NCBI GenBank assembly: GCA_965223775.1
Contig: OZ245021.1
Span: forward strand, 186,001 to 250,000
DNA length: 64,000 bases
Origin: JAJDXW01 sp965223775
GTDB lineage: Bacteria > Pseudomonadota > Gammaproteobacteria > HK1
Direction of reading: 5' to 3'
Position numbers and translations under genes: made by a program. Shown in pieces: positions 45,965-54,998 of the stretch (the stretch's first letter is position 1; each line of letters opens with the position of its first letter). The notes beneath the pieces are model-generated. The model saw only the letters and a list, made by a program, of their open reading frames with translations. It ran no database searches and was not told the DNA's origin.

Positions 45965-46617
45965 GAGACCTCCGCCAAACGCAAACCTCTCCGGGTGGCG
46001 CCACGTACCGGTCGAGCCTGGCCGGCGCCATCGCGGCCATTGTGGTCGTTGCTGTCCCGCCGGAATCGGTGACCGCGAGCACCTACGAGATTCCTTCTTT
46101 TTTCGAACGCACGGCCTCTGGTCCGGACGGACAGATCGAGCCCGTTCCATCGGAGTCCACGGGTGAGGCCGTCCTGGAGATGCGTCGGCGGTCCGGCTTG
46201 ACATGGGAAGAGCTCGGCGATCTGTTCAAGGTCTCGCGCCGGAGCCTCCATCACTGGGCCAGCGGCAAGTCCGCCTCGGCCGAGCACGAGCGGAAGATCC
46301 GGCGAGTATTGGCTGGCATCCGGCGGCTGGACCAAGGCGACCAGTCCGCCACTCGTGCTCGACTCTTGGCCGTGGATGAACGACTCGGCGTCTCCGTACT
46401 CAATCTGTGGGAGCAAGGCCGATTCGAGGAAGCCGGGACCCTTCCCGGCGGAATCCGTTCACCGGAGTATCGCTCCGTCCCGCTCTCCCGTGCCGCTCGG
46501 GATGCGCGCCGTCCTCCGGCGCCTCCTCTTCTTCTGGAAGCCGATCAGGCCCGACCGGATGCGCCGGCCAAAGCCCGCTCGGTCGCTGCAGCGCGGACAA
46601 CCAAGAAGACGAGTTGA
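45946..46617 (+). CDS. helix-turn-helix (XRE-like) regulator
   Basis: A protein of 223 residues from ATG 45946, with gggggag upstream. The helix-turn-helix lies in the middle: AVLEMRRRSGLTWEELGDLF, then KVSRRSLHHWASGKSAS. The N-terminal 80 residues include a hydrophobic stretch (SSLAGAIAAIVVVAVP). The C-terminus is rich in Ala, Pro and Arg. It probably regulates its own three-gene unit. Confidence 0.75.
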   Translation: MPASDLGDLRQTQTSPGGATYRSSLAGAIAAIVVVAVPPESVTASTYEIPSFFERTASGPDGQIEPVPSESTGEAVLEMRRRSGLTWEELGDLFKVSRRSLHHWASGKSASAEHERKIRRVLAGIRRLDQGDQSATRARLLAVDERLGVSVLNLWEQGRFEEAGTLPGGIRSPEYRSVPLSRAARDARRPPAPPLLLEADQARPDAPAKARSVAAARTTKKTS

Positions 46618-46623
46618 TGTTCC

Positions 46624-47220
46624 ATGCTGTTGACGGTCGAGGCCGAGCAGGCAATCGATGAGGCACTTCGGGCTTGGCGCCAGGGAGATGTCTGCCTGGA
46701 CGCCGGGCTGGAGTTCCTGCACCTCGCCGATCTTTCTCGTCCTCATAGCTCGGCTTCGCTCCTGGTCGCCGATGCCTTGGAGGACTCGAGTGGAGCGACG
46801 AGAGCCGGACCCACGCCAATCCTCGATGAGGTACGCGGTATGGTGATGCTGAGCCAGACATGCGATGTAGTCCGGGGGTGCCGCGAGCGGCCATTTGTCG
46901 AAATCGCACCGCTGATGCGGATGAGCGAACAGGACGTGGAGGCCGTTCGGCGTCTGAAACGGCCTGCTTTCGCCTGTGTCTCGGCGACGGCAGCGGACTG
47001 TCTGGTTGCCGATCTCGATCGAACCATGACCGTCGAGAAGGCGCTGGTCGCCGGATGGACGCGCATCCCCGGTTGGGAGACCGACGCCGAGTTGCGGGAC
47101 TTCGCCCTCGCGTTGGCCCGCAAGAGATCACGGTTCGCATTTCCCGATGACTTCGTTTCCGCGGCCCAGCCTCTCCAGCAGTGGAAGGGGTTCATCGAGG
47201 TGAAGGGCTCGACGAACTGA
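46624..47220 (+). CDS. unknown third gene of the TIGR04255/HTH module, 3' end replaced
   Basis: Residues 1 to about 185 look like a real protein: VEAEQAIDEALRAWRQGDVC at the start, then a conserved-looking GMVMLSQTCDVVRGCRERPF with Cys. The last 14 codons (WKGFIEVKGSTN) are the antisense of a glutathione-transferase gene fragment, so the natural C-terminus was lost at a junction near 47,178. It starts six bases after the HTH gene. Function unknown. Confidence 0.7.
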   Translation: MLLTVEAEQAIDEALRAWRQGDVCLDAGLEFLHLADLSRPHSSASLLVADALEDSSGATRAGPTPILDEVRGMVMLSQTCDVVRGCRERPFVEIAPLMRMSEQDVEAVRRLKRPAFACVSATAADCLVADLDRTMTVEKALVAGWTRIPGWETDAELRDFALALARKRSRFAFPDDFVSAAQPLQQWKGFIEVKGSTN

Positions 47221-47330
47221 TTGTCCTCGCGCACGTTCAACTGCTCGGTCGGGATTTCCAGCCCCTTCTCGGCCAGGAAGACGCGGACCCGCTGGGCGTT
47301 GACCGCCGGCCCGAAATCGTAAAGCTTCAT
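47178..47330 (-). pseudogene. glutathione S-transferase N-terminal fragment
   Basis: ATG 47330 opens KLYDFGPAVNAQRVRVFLAE, then KGLEIPTEQLNVRED, the thioredoxin-like domain of a glutathione transferase. The frame is cut after NQFVEPFTSMNPFHC at the same junction that truncates the facing gene. The rest of the transferase is absent. Confidence 0.75.
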
Positions 47331-47850
47331 GTAGTTCCCTCTCGCTCTCGCCATCTCGCCGGCGCCAGGGCCGGCGGGTTCTTCGCCGACCGGTCTCAGT
47401 GAAACATGTCCGGGCTGGTCTGCACGAGGTCGTCATACACCGATTGGAAGCAGAGCCACCCGACATATTCGCTGCCGACATGCTCCCGGCTGTAGCGCGC
47501 CTTCTGCTCAGGCTGATAGATGGACGTGCGATCTCCGAGGTCAAGCATGATCAGCTCCCGCAAGCGGTGGTCGTGCACCGGGATGCGCGACGGCCCGGCA
47601 TGGTCGCGCGCGTTTTCAGCTTTTCCGACCGAAATCGCAAAGTCAACGTCCGGCGTCCGCAGCCCGGAGGACTCGAGGCGGCGGCCTGGTTGGCGGAATC
47701 GCTCCGCCCGGTCCAGCCGCGATGCCGTGCGGGCGTGAGCGACGGCCCTCCTCCTCGGGCCGATCCGGCCACCCATCCGGCTCGCCAAGGATTCGGGCGC
47801 GGCATGCGTCGAATGGACGAGTGCCGCGTGGCGGCGGATGATATCTGCGT
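47331..47850. other. unassigned region with a possible decayed minus-strand gene
   Basis: A minus frame ending at 47,396 contains IPVHDHRLRELIMLDLGDRT, then YVGWLCFQSVYDDLVQTSPD. It reads like coding sequence but has no recognised family and no clear start. It may be the end of a broken gene. Nothing else is supported before the sigma factor. Confidence 0.3.
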
Positions 47851-48408
47851 ATGGATGAGAACAAGGACGGCGCGCTCGCTCGGCGGGCCGCGGCGGGCGA
47901 CCGGGAGGCGTTCGCCGCGCTCCTCGAGCGCCACTACGACCGCATCTACCGGGTCGGCGCGCGGGTGCTCGGGGATGCGGACGAGGCGGCGGACCTCGCC
48001 CAGGACGTCTGCGTCGCCCTGCCGGCGCGGCTCGCCTCGTGGCGCGGGCAGAGCCGGTTCACCACCTGGCTCTACCGGGTGGTGGTGAACGCCGCGCGCG
48101 ATGCGCTCCGCCGCAAGGACGCGCGGCGGCGCAGCGAGCGGAGCTTCGCGGAGACGGCGGCCCTGGAGCGGGTCGAGGACGCTTCGCACGCCTCGCGCAC
48201 GTGCGAATCGTCGTGGCTGCGCCGTGCCCTCGGCGAGCTGCCGGAGGACCTGCGGATGACCGTGTTCCTCGTGCTCGACGAGGAGCTCAAGCACGCGGAG
48301 GCGGGCGAGGTCCTCGGCGTCTCCGAATCGACGGTTTCCTGGCGGATGCACGAGGTGCGCAAGCGCTTGCGGGCCCTCGCCGCGGGCGGGGAGGAGGGGT
48401 CACCGTGA
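47851..48408 (+). CDS. RNA polymerase sigma factor, ECF type
   Basis: A protein of 185 residues. Region 2 is visible in RHYDRIYRVGARVLGDADEA then DLAQDVCVALPARLASWRG and FTTWLYRVVVNAARD. Region 4 follows: ALGELPEDLRMTVFLVLDEE then LKHAEAGEVLGVSESTVSWR. It overlaps the next gene by four bases (GTGA). In this arrangement the downstream membrane protein is likely to be its controller or a co-regulated partner. Confidence 0.92.
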   Translation: MDENKDGALARRAAAGDREAFAALLERHYDRIYRVGARVLGDADEAADLAQDVCVALPARLASWRGQSRFTTWLYRVVVNAARDALRRKDARRRSERSFAETAALERVEDASHASRTCESSWLRRALGELPEDLRMTVFLVLDEELKHAEAGEVLGVSESTVSWRMHEVRKRLRALAAGGEEGSP

Positions 48409-50540
48409 CCGACGAACTCGGAAGGCTGGAGTCGGCGCTTCGCGCCACCTCGCCGCGGCCGCCGGAGCCGGCCCGGGAGCGGGCGACCGCCGCCGCGATG
48501 GAGGCCTTCGATCGCCGCCACCAAGGAATTCCCGGCGGGGCGCGTCGGAAGGGGCAGGTGCCGAAACGCGGCACGTCCTGGATACGGAGACTCGCCATGC
48601 CCATGTCGCGCCCCTCCCTCGCAATCGCCGGAATCGCGGGCTTCGCCCTCCTCGCCGGCATCGTCTTCCACCTGACCTCGGTGGCGCCTCCGCTGTCGGG
48701 AGACCTCGCCCTCGCGCCCGCAAGCGTCGGCGAGCCCGGGGCCGGCCCGGGTGCCGCGCCTTCCCCGGAGCGCGAGTTGAACGAAGCGGACGCAGGAGAT
48801 GCGACGAGCGCCGTGTCTGCGGCGGAAGCGGTCCGCCCCATGGCCGCCGACCGCGTCAGGGCCGAGCCGGCACCGAGCGGGACCGAACGCGAGTACGAGC
48901 TCGCTCGGATGCAGGATGAACAGACGGTGGAAGCTCGGGAGAGCGCGGCCGAGGAGCGCTTCAGGGGGAGTGGCGGATACTTTGCCGTGACCCTGCCAGT
49001 GTCCCGGGCGCCCCACTCGATGCCGAAATCATCGGAAAGGGCGCGCGGTCTCGTGGCGGCGGACGGCGAGGTGTTCCCGGCCGACTCCTACCGGGAGCAG
49101 GGGCGCGACCAGTTCGCGGACTTCGACTCCAACCCCGTCAAGGTGGTCGCCGAGGAGCCCGTGTCGACCTTCTCGATCGACGTGGACACCGCTTCCTACG
49201 GCTTCGTGCGCGCCTCGCTCAACGGCGGGGTCCTGCCGCAGCAGGCCGCGGTGCGCGTCGAGGAGCTCGTCAACTACTTCCCCTACGACTACCCCGGCCC
49301 CGAAAGCCGCGAGACGCCGTTCGCGGCCAGCGTCTCGCTCCTGCCGACACCGTGGAACGATTCCACCCGCCTCATGCACATCGGCATCCGGGGCTACGCG
49401 CTCGACACGGGAACGGCGCCCCGCGCGAACCTCGTGTTCCTCATCGACGTGTCGGGGTCGATGGGCGAGCCGAACAAGCTCCCGCTCGTCGTCAATTCGC
49501 TCAAGCTCCTGCTCGGCACCCTGGCGCCCGAGGACACGGTGGCGATCGTGGTCTACGCGGGCGCGGCCGGCACCGTGCTCCCACCGACCCCGGCCGGCGA
49601 ACGGGGGCGGATCCTCGCCGCCCTCGAACACCTGGACGCGGGCGGAACGACGGCCGGCGCCGAGGGGGTCCGGCAAGCCTATCTCCTCGCCGAGCGGCAC
49701 TTCGTCGAGGGCGGGGTCAACCGGGTGATCCTCGCCACGGACGGTGACTTCAACGTCGGCATCACGGATCCGGACGAGCTCGAGAGCTTCATCGCACGCA
49801 AGCGCGAGAGCGGGGTGTTCCTCTCCGTGCTCGGGTTCGGCAGGGGCAACTACAACGACGAGCTGATGCAGCGCCTCGCCCAGCACGGGAACGGCAACGC
49901 CGCCTACATCGACAGCCTGAACGAAGCGCGCAAGGCGCTCGTCGACGAGGCCACCTCGATGCTCTTCCCCATCGCGAAGGACGTGAAGATCCAGGTGGAG
50001 TTCAACCCGGCCGCGATCAGCGAGTACCGGCTGATCGGTTACGAGACCCGGATGCTCGCCCGCGAGGACTTCCGCAACGACCGGGTGGACGCGGGCGAGA
50101 TCGGGTCCGGCCACACGGTGACCGCGATCTACGAGGTGGTGCCGGTGGGCTCGGGGGCCGAGCGGGTCGCGCCGCTTCGCTACCAGCGCGGGGAAGCGGC
50201 GGAGCCGGACACCGAATTCGGCGACGAGCTCGCGTTTCTGAAGATCCGCTACAAGCGGCCGGATGCCGAAACCAGCACCCTCATCAACCGGGCGGTGACC
50301 ACGGCCGACGCCTTCGAGAGCGTGGAGGCGGCGCCGCGGGAGGCGCGCTTCGCGGCCGCGGTGGCCGGGTTCGGGCAGCTCCTCCGGGGCGGCCGCCATA
50401 CCGGCGCCTACGGCTACGACGACGTCATCTCCCTCGCTCGGGAAGCCCGCGGCGACGACCCCTTCGGCTACCGGGCGGAGTTCATCAACCTCGTCCGCCT
50501 CGCGAAGTCCGCCGCCGCCATGGAGCCCCTCCGGCAGTAG
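48405..50540 (+). CDS. von Willebrand factor type A (YfbK-like) membrane-anchored protein
   Basis: A protein of 711 residues from GTG 48405, coupled to the sigma-factor stop. The first 65 residues are cytoplasmic and resemble an anti-sigma-like leader. A membrane helix follows (SLAIAGIAGFALLAGIVFHL), then an Ala/Glu-rich stalk. The VWA part starts with the YfbK-specific VSTFSIDVDTASYGFVRASL block, has the MIDAS motif VFLIDVSGSMGEPNKLPLVV near residue 345 and LATDGDFNVGITDP, and ends with a DUF3520 region (EFGDELAFLKIRYKRPDAET). It is probably an envelope protein binding a metal-dependent partner. Confidence 0.88.
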   Translation: MTDELGRLESALRATSPRPPEPARERATAAAMEAFDRRHQGIPGGARRKGQVPKRGTSWIRRLAMPMSRPSLAIAGIAGFALLAGIVFHLTSVAPPLSGDLALAPASVGEPGAGPGAAPSPERELNEADAGDATSAVSAAEAVRPMAADRVRAEPAPSGTEREYELARMQDEQTVEARESAAEERFRGSGGYFAVTLPVSRAPHSMPKSSERARGLVAADGEVFPADSYREQGRDQFADFDSNPVKVVAEEPVSTFSIDVDTASYGFVRASLNGGVLPQQAAVRVEELVNYFPYDYPGPESRETPFAASVSLLPTPWNDSTRLMHIGIRGYALDTGTAPRANLVFLIDVSGSMGEPNKLPLVVNSLKLLLGTLAPEDTVAIVVYAGAAGTVLPPTPAGERGRILAALEHLDAGGTTAGAEGVRQAYLLAERHFVEGGVNRVILATDGDFNVGITDPDELESFIARKRESGVFLSVLGFGRGNYNDELMQRLAQHGNGNAAYIDSLNEARKALVDEATSMLFPIAKDVKIQVEFNPAAISEYRLIGYETRMLAREDFRNDRVDAGEIGSGHTVTAIYEVVPVGSGAERVAPLRYQRGEAAEPDTEFGDELAFLKIRYKRPDAETSTLINRAVTTADAFESVEAAPREARFAAAVAGFGQLLRGGRHTGAYGYDDVISLAREARGDDPFGYRAEFINLVRLAKSAAAMEPLRQ

Positions 50541-50620
50541 TCCGCTCGGAGCGAGATCTCGTTTGACATCGCCCGCGGGGCTCTCGAACATGCAGGAATT
50601 GCAAGCTCCCGGACGTCTCA

Positions 50621-50851
50621 ATGGAACAGATCGTCAACCTCCACATCGAGAGACTGCCCGAGGGCGTGTATCTGGCGACCTCCGACGAGGTTCCCGGGCT
50701 GGTAGCCCAGGGGCGCACGGTGGCCGAGACGTTGGAGATTGCACGCGACGTCGCCCGGAAACTGCTCGAAGCCCGGGCGGAACGAGACGACTCCGCACGG
50801 CTCGAGTCAATCGGAGACACCTTCGACTACCCGTTGATCGTCGGTACTTGA
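50621..50851 (+). CDS. HicB-like/DUF1902 small protein
   Basis: A protein of 76 residues. EQIVNLHIERLPEGVYLATS, DEVPGLVAQGRTVAETLEIA, and RDVARKLLEARAE match HicB-type antitoxin folds of the DUF1902 kind. No HicA-like toxin frame is visible beside it: 80 bases separate it from the VWA gene, and the next gene downstream is on the other strand. So it appears to be an orphan. Confidence 0.72.
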   Translation: MEQIVNLHIERLPEGVYLATSDEVPGLVAQGRTVAETLEIARDVARKLLEARAERDDSARLESIGDTFDYPLIVGT

Positions 50852-50918
50852 TGGGTCGGCTCGCCGGATTCAGGCATCGGCCGACCGTTTCCTCTCCGCG
50901 TAGCCGGCAGGGAAAAAG

Positions 50919-50952
50919 AGGCCCGAAGCGGCGGGGGCGCCGCTTCGGGCCT
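50919..50952 (-). terminator. Rho-independent terminator of the ABC-transporter operon
   Basis: A perfect 15-bp stem with arms aggcccgaagcggcg (50919-50933) and cgccgcttcgggcct (50938-50952) and a 4-base loop. On the minus strand it is followed by ctttttcc. It lies 53 bases past the stop of the binding-protein gene, the last gene of the minus-strand operon. Confidence 0.9.
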
Positions 50953-51004
50953 GTCCGGCGCGGCTCGCCCGGGGCGGGCCGCGGGTTGTCGAGGGCGCTT
51001 CCGC

Positions 51005-52225
51005 CTACTTCATGGGGGTCCAGGTCCCGTCGTCGCCGACACCGTTGAAGGTGTAGGTCGCCCCGGCGACGTCCCCGTTCGAGTCGAACTCGATGGCGCC
51101 CGACGCGCCCTCGTAGTTGATGTCCTCGCCGGCCGCGATGGCTTCCCTCGCCTTCGCCCACTCGCCGGGGCGGATCACCATTCCGGGAGCGTTCGCGACC
51201 TCGCGGAGCGCGGCGGAGATCAGTCCCCGGTCCGCGGCGCCCGCCTTCTCGATGGCCAGCGCCATCAGGAACGCCACGTCATAGCCGTGGGAGACGTACG
51301 GGGCCGCCGGATCGTGGCCCGCCGCCTTGAACGCCTCGGCGAACGCGGTGTACGACTCGCCGGGTCCGGAATCGCCCTCCGCCTCCGGGGCGGGCTGCGA
51401 GAGCGTGATCTTGCCGCGGAGCGTATCGGCCCCGAGCTGCTCGATGACCGAGTTGTCCATCATGCCGTCCGCCCCGAGGAACTGGTCGAAGAGGGCGTTC
51501 TCGAGGCTGTTGCGCAGGATCGTGATCCCGCTCCCGCCGTAGTAGGCGAAGACGGCGAGCGCTTCCGCCCCGCCGCCCGCCAGGGTGGAGAGCTCGGAAC
51601 GGTACGACTGCCGGTCCGGCTCGTGGGCCTGCTTTCCGCTGACCGTTCCCCCGATCTGCTCGAAGGCGGCGATGAACGCTTCGCCGAGGCCGGCGTTGTA
51701 GTCGTCGTTCGCGTAGGTGACCGCGATCTTGCGAAGGCCCTTGTCCCAGACGTGCTGCGCGAGCGCGCCGCTCTGGTAGCCGTCGGACGGCGCGGCCCGG
51801 AACACGAGGTCGTTGTCCTCGAGAAACGAGATCATGGGTGCGGTCGCGCTGTCCGAAAGCGTCACCACTCCGGCCGGAATGTTGACCGACTGGGCCATCC
51901 CGTTCGTGGCGCCCGAGCAGCTCGGGCCGATGACCGCCACCACCTGCTCGACGTTGACGAGCTTCGTGCCCGCGTCCACCGCGGCCTTCGGATTGCACTG
52001 GGAATCGCCCAGCACGAGCATGTAGGTGCCGCCGCCGAGGATGCCCCCCTGTTCGTTCACGTGGGTGGCCGCGAGGTTGCGGCCGGCGAGGATGGGTGGC
52101 ACGAGACCCTCGATGGGTCCGGTAATCCCCGCTGCGGAGCCGACCTTGACGTCGGCCGCCATCGCGGCGGTGCTGCCCGCCGCGAGGAGCGCCGCCGAGG
52201 CGGCAAGGAGTCTGACGTGCTTCAT
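51005..52225 (-). CDS. ABC transporter substrate-binding protein (branched-chain amino-acid type)
   Basis: A periplasmic receptor of 406 residues from ATG 52225, with ggggagg upstream and a signal peptide (KHVRLLAASAALLAAGSTAA, cleavage near MAADV). Mature features include VKVGSAAGITGPIEGLVPPI, ASHVNEQGGILGG-like and VVAVIGPSCSGATNGMAQSV, then GLRKIAVTYANDDYNAGLGE. It is the last gene of the operon and overlaps the permease stop by four bases. The ligand could be an amino acid, amide or urea. Confidence 0.92.
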   Translation of the reverse strand: MKHVRLLAASAALLAAGSTAAMAADVKVGSAAGITGPIEGLVPPILAGRNLAATHVNEQGGILGGGTYMLVLGDSQCNPKAAVDAGTKLVNVEQVVAVIGPSCSGATNGMAQSVNIPAGVVTLSDSATAPMISFLEDNDLVFRAAPSDGYQSGALAQHVWDKGLRKIAVTYANDDYNAGLGEAFIAAFEQIGGTVSGKQAHEPDRQSYRSELSTLAGGGAEALAVFAYYGGSGITILRNSLENALFDQFLGADGMMDNSVIEQLGADTLRGKITLSQPAPEAEGDSGPGESYTAFAEAFKAAGHDPAAPYVSHGYDVAFLMALAIEKAGAADRGLISAALREVANAPGMVIRPGEWAKAREAIAAGEDINYEGASGAIEFDSNGDVAGATYTFNGVGDDGTWTPMK

Positions 52226-53196
52226 GGGTGAGAACCTCCCCTGTGACTGGATCGTGGTGCAGTGGTTCGCAGCCGGCGCTCGCGGAAGATCCCTCCCGGG
52301 AACCGCTGCAGGATGAACTGCAGCGCGAGCCCTACGAGGAAGATTCGCAGATACGCCGCCTTGAGCGCCCACTCCGCGGGTAGTCTTGTCGTGATTATTT
52401 CCGTCGTCGACCAGATAGTCCAGACCAGGAGCGCCCCGAGGATCGCCCCCCGGTTGTTGGCGCTTCCGCCGATGACCAGCATGACCCAGACGAGGAACGT
52501 GGCGGACACCGGCTCGGCCATGTTGGGATCGATGAACTTGATGTGATGGGCCATGAGCGCGCCGCCGAGGCCCATGACCGCCCCGCCGAGGATGAATGCC
52601 TCGATGCGGAGCTTCTCGACGTCCTTGCCCGCCGCCCGCGCCGCCGCCTCGTTCTCGCGGATGGCGGACATGACCCGGCCCCACGGGGCGCGTTGCGCCC
52701 GCTCGAGCAGGCCGTAGAGCACGAGCACGATCGCGAACACGAGCATCAGCATCGCGACCTGGTTCCATGGCTCCGGAAGATGCTCGAACGGCTTCGGGAT
52801 CAGGGAGACGCCGCGGGCGCCGTTGGTCGCCCAGGTCTCGTTCTTGAGCACCAGCCGGAGGATTTCGGCGATCCCGAGGGTCGCGATGGCGAGGTAGTCG
52901 CTGCGAAGGCGAATGCAGATCCGGGCCACCCCCCACGCGATGAGGGCGCTCGCGATCATCGCGGCGGCCATCCCGGCCCCGGCCGGAAGCCCGAATCCGC
53001 CGAGGTGGCGGCCGGAGGCGGCGGTGGTGAGGAAGGCCGTCGTGTAGGCGCCGATCGCGAAGAACCCCGCGACCCCCGCGTTGAAGAGCCCCGTGAATCC
53101 CCACTGGATGTTGAGCCCCAGGGTGAGCACCGCGTAGATGCCGCCCATGGTGAGCAGGAACACCGCGTAGAGGAAGATGCCGTAGAGCTGTTCCAT
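52222..53196 (-). CDS. livM: branched-chain amino-acid type ABC permease (LivM-like)
   Basis: A polytopic permease of 324 residues. ATG 53196 gives the natural start (EQLYGIFLYAVFLLTMGGIY); an upstream extension to 53,397 is fortuitous. LivM-family segments are LGLNIQWGFTGLFNAGVAGF, IRLRSDYLAIATLGIAEILR and FLVWVMLVIGGSANNRGAIL then GALLV. It forms the membrane channel with the LivH-like partner 25 bases upstream. Confidence 0.93.
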   Translation of the reverse strand: MEQLYGIFLYAVFLLTMGGIYAVLTLGLNIQWGFTGLFNAGVAGFFAIGAYTTAFLTTAASGRHLGGFGLPAGAGMAAAMIASALIAWGVARICIRLRSDYLAIATLGIAEILRLVLKNETWATNGARGVSLIPKPFEHLPEPWNQVAMLMLVFAIVLVLYGLLERAQRAPWGRVMSAIRENEAAARAAGKDVEKLRIEAFILGGAVMGLGGALMAHHIKFIDPNMAEPVSATFLVWVMLVIGGSANNRGAILGALLVWTIWSTTEIITTRLPAEWALKAAYLRIFLVGLALQFILQRFPGGIFRERRLRTTAPRSSHRGGSHP

Positions 53197-53221
53197 TCGG
53201 ATGTCCGCCCCGCCGGTTCCT

Positions 53222-54112
53222 TCAGAACACCCGGCCCCGGAACAGCCCGCTCGGCCGCCAGATGAGGATGGCGACCATGATCGCGAATGCGACCCCCGCC
53301 TTGTAGCCGGGGGGGAGCAGGGGTTCGGTTCCGATCCACGCGTAGGTCGAGAGCTCCTCGACGACTCCGATGACGATGCCTCCCGCCATTGCGCCATAAG
53401 GCCGGCCGAGGCCGCCGAGGAGCGCCGAGGCGAAGACCGGAAGCAGCATCTTGAACCCCATCAGGGTTTCCACGTGGGAGTCGTAGGCAAGGAAGATTCC
53501 GGCCGCCGCCGCGAGCCCCGCCCCCACGATCCAGGTCGCCCGGACCACGCGCTCGGTGTCGATGCCGGTCAGGCGGGCGAGCTCCGGCGAATCGGACATC
53601 GCGCGCATCGCCTTCCCGGTCCGGGTGTGGCGAAGGAGGACGTGCACGGCCAGCATCAGGGCGAGGGCGGCGACGACGATGACGACGTGCTTGGGGAAGA
53701 CGCGAAGCGAATCGAAGAGGACCCAGGGGAGCGCGATCCCCTTGCTGAACCCCTGGAGCTCGGTCCCCCATACGACCTGGATGAGCGAACGAACCATCAG
53801 CATCAGCCCGAACGAGGCGATGACGAGGATGATGGTGGGCGCGTGGCGGAGCGGGCGGAAGAACATCCGGTCGATCCCGAGCACGATGAGGGCGGTGAGG
53901 GCCAGGGTGACCGGCAGGAAGAGGAGGGCGTGCCACCCGGTGAGCAGCACCAGGGTGAGCGTCAGGTAGGCCCCGAGCGTCATCGTCTCGCCGTGCGCGA
54001 AGTTCGCGAAGCGAAGGATCCCGAAGGTGAGGGTGACCCCGATCGCGCCGAGGGCGTAGATGCTGCCGAGCACGAGACCCGGAAGCAGGTGGAAGTTGAT
54101 GAAGTCCATCAT
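53222..54112 (-). CDS. livH: branched-chain amino-acid type ABC permease (LivH-like)
   Basis: A permease of 296 residues with about eight helices. LLPGLVLGSIYALGAIGVTL and FGILRFANFAHGETMTLGAY are the standard LivH N-terminal signature, and KMLLPVFASALLGGLGRPYG and GAMAGGIVIGVVEELS lie near the end. It heterodimerises with the LivM-like subunit. It lies between the ATPase gene and livM. Confidence 0.93.
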   Translation of the reverse strand: MMDFINFHLLPGLVLGSIYALGAIGVTLTFGILRFANFAHGETMTLGAYLTLTLVLLTGWHALLFLPVTLALTALIVLGIDRMFFRPLRHAPTIILVIASFGLMLMVRSLIQVVWGTELQGFSKGIALPWVLFDSLRVFPKHVVIVVAALALMLAVHVLLRHTRTGKAMRAMSDSPELARLTGIDTERVVRATWIVGAGLAAAAGIFLAYDSHVETLMGFKMLLPVFASALLGGLGRPYGAMAGGIVIGVVEELSTYAWIGTEPLLPPGYKAGVAFAIMVAILIWRPSGLFRGRVF

Positions 54113-54182
54113 CGCCGCCTTCCCCTGCGAGGCCCTCTGGGAGGGCGGGCTTGCAGCCCGCGATGGAAGCTGATGGACTCCA

Positions 54183-54998
54183 TCACCGCCGTTTCTCCCC
54201 GGGAGCCGGCGCCGGTCCCGCCGACTCGGCGGGCGCTCCGCCCGAGGTCCTGTCCGGCCCCGGTTCGGGCGGCGTGCCGGCGCTCCCGCCGAGAAACATC
54301 GCGCCCACGTCCGGGTCGCCGAGGAGCCCTGCGCCGGTGCCGTCCATGCGGTTGCGGCCGTCCACCAGCACGTATCCGCGGTCCGCTATCCCGAGCGCCT
54401 GCCGGGCGTTCTGCTCCACCATGAGTATCGGGGTCCCGCCCGCGTTGATGCCCCTCACCGCCTCGAAGATCTCGCCCCGGAAGCGGGGCGAGAGTCCCGC
54501 CGTCGGCTCGTCGAGCAGCAGGACGACCGGATCGACCATGAGCGCCTTGGCGATGGCGACCATCTGGCGCTGTCCGCCGGAGAGGGCGCCGGCCGGATCG
54601 CGCCGGCGCTCCGCGAGCGGCGGGAACATCTCGTACATCTCCTCCATCCGGGGGCGGAAGTCGTCGGTCCGGATGTAGGCCCCCATCTCCAGGTTCTCGT
54701 TGACCGTGAGGTTGGGAAAGACGTTGGCGGTCTGCGGGACGTAGCACACACCCCGGCGCACCACGCGCTCGGGAGGTGCGCCGGTGATGTCCTCGCCTTG
54801 CAGCCGGACCCGCCCGCCGCCGATCACGAGCGTCCCGAGCACCGCGTTCATCACGCTCGACTTCCCGGCGCCGTTCGGCCCGATGAGGGTCACGATCTCG
54901 GATCGGCCGAGGGTGATCGATATCTCGTGGATGATCTCGGCTCCGCCGTAGCCGCCGGTCACCCGGTCGAGCTGCAGAATCGGCGGTTCAGCGGCCAT
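54183..54998 (-). CDS. livF: branched-chain amino-acid type ABC ATPase (LivF-like)
   Basis: A protein of 271 residues. Walker A is VTLIGPNGAGKSSVMNAVLG, the signature motif is LSGGQRQMVAIAKALMVDPV, Walker B is VVLLLDEPTAGLSPRF, and the switch region is ILMVEQNARQALGIADRG. The C-terminal 35 residues are a Pro/Gly-rich tail beyond the normal end. The first codons overlap the stop of the partner ATPase gene by 11 bases. Confidence 0.93.
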   Translation of the reverse strand: MAAEPPILQLDRVTGGYGGAEIIHEISITLGRSEIVTLIGPNGAGKSSVMNAVLGTLVIGGGRVRLQGEDITGAPPERVVRRGVCYVPQTANVFPNLTVNENLEMGAYIRTDDFRPRMEEMYEMFPPLAERRRDPAGALSGGQRQMVAIAKALMVDPVVLLLDEPTAGLSPRFRGEIFEAVRGINAGGTPILMVEQNARQALGIADRGYVLVDGRNRMDGTGAGLLGDPDVGAMFLGGSAGTPPEPGPDRTSGGAPAESAGPAPAPGEKRR

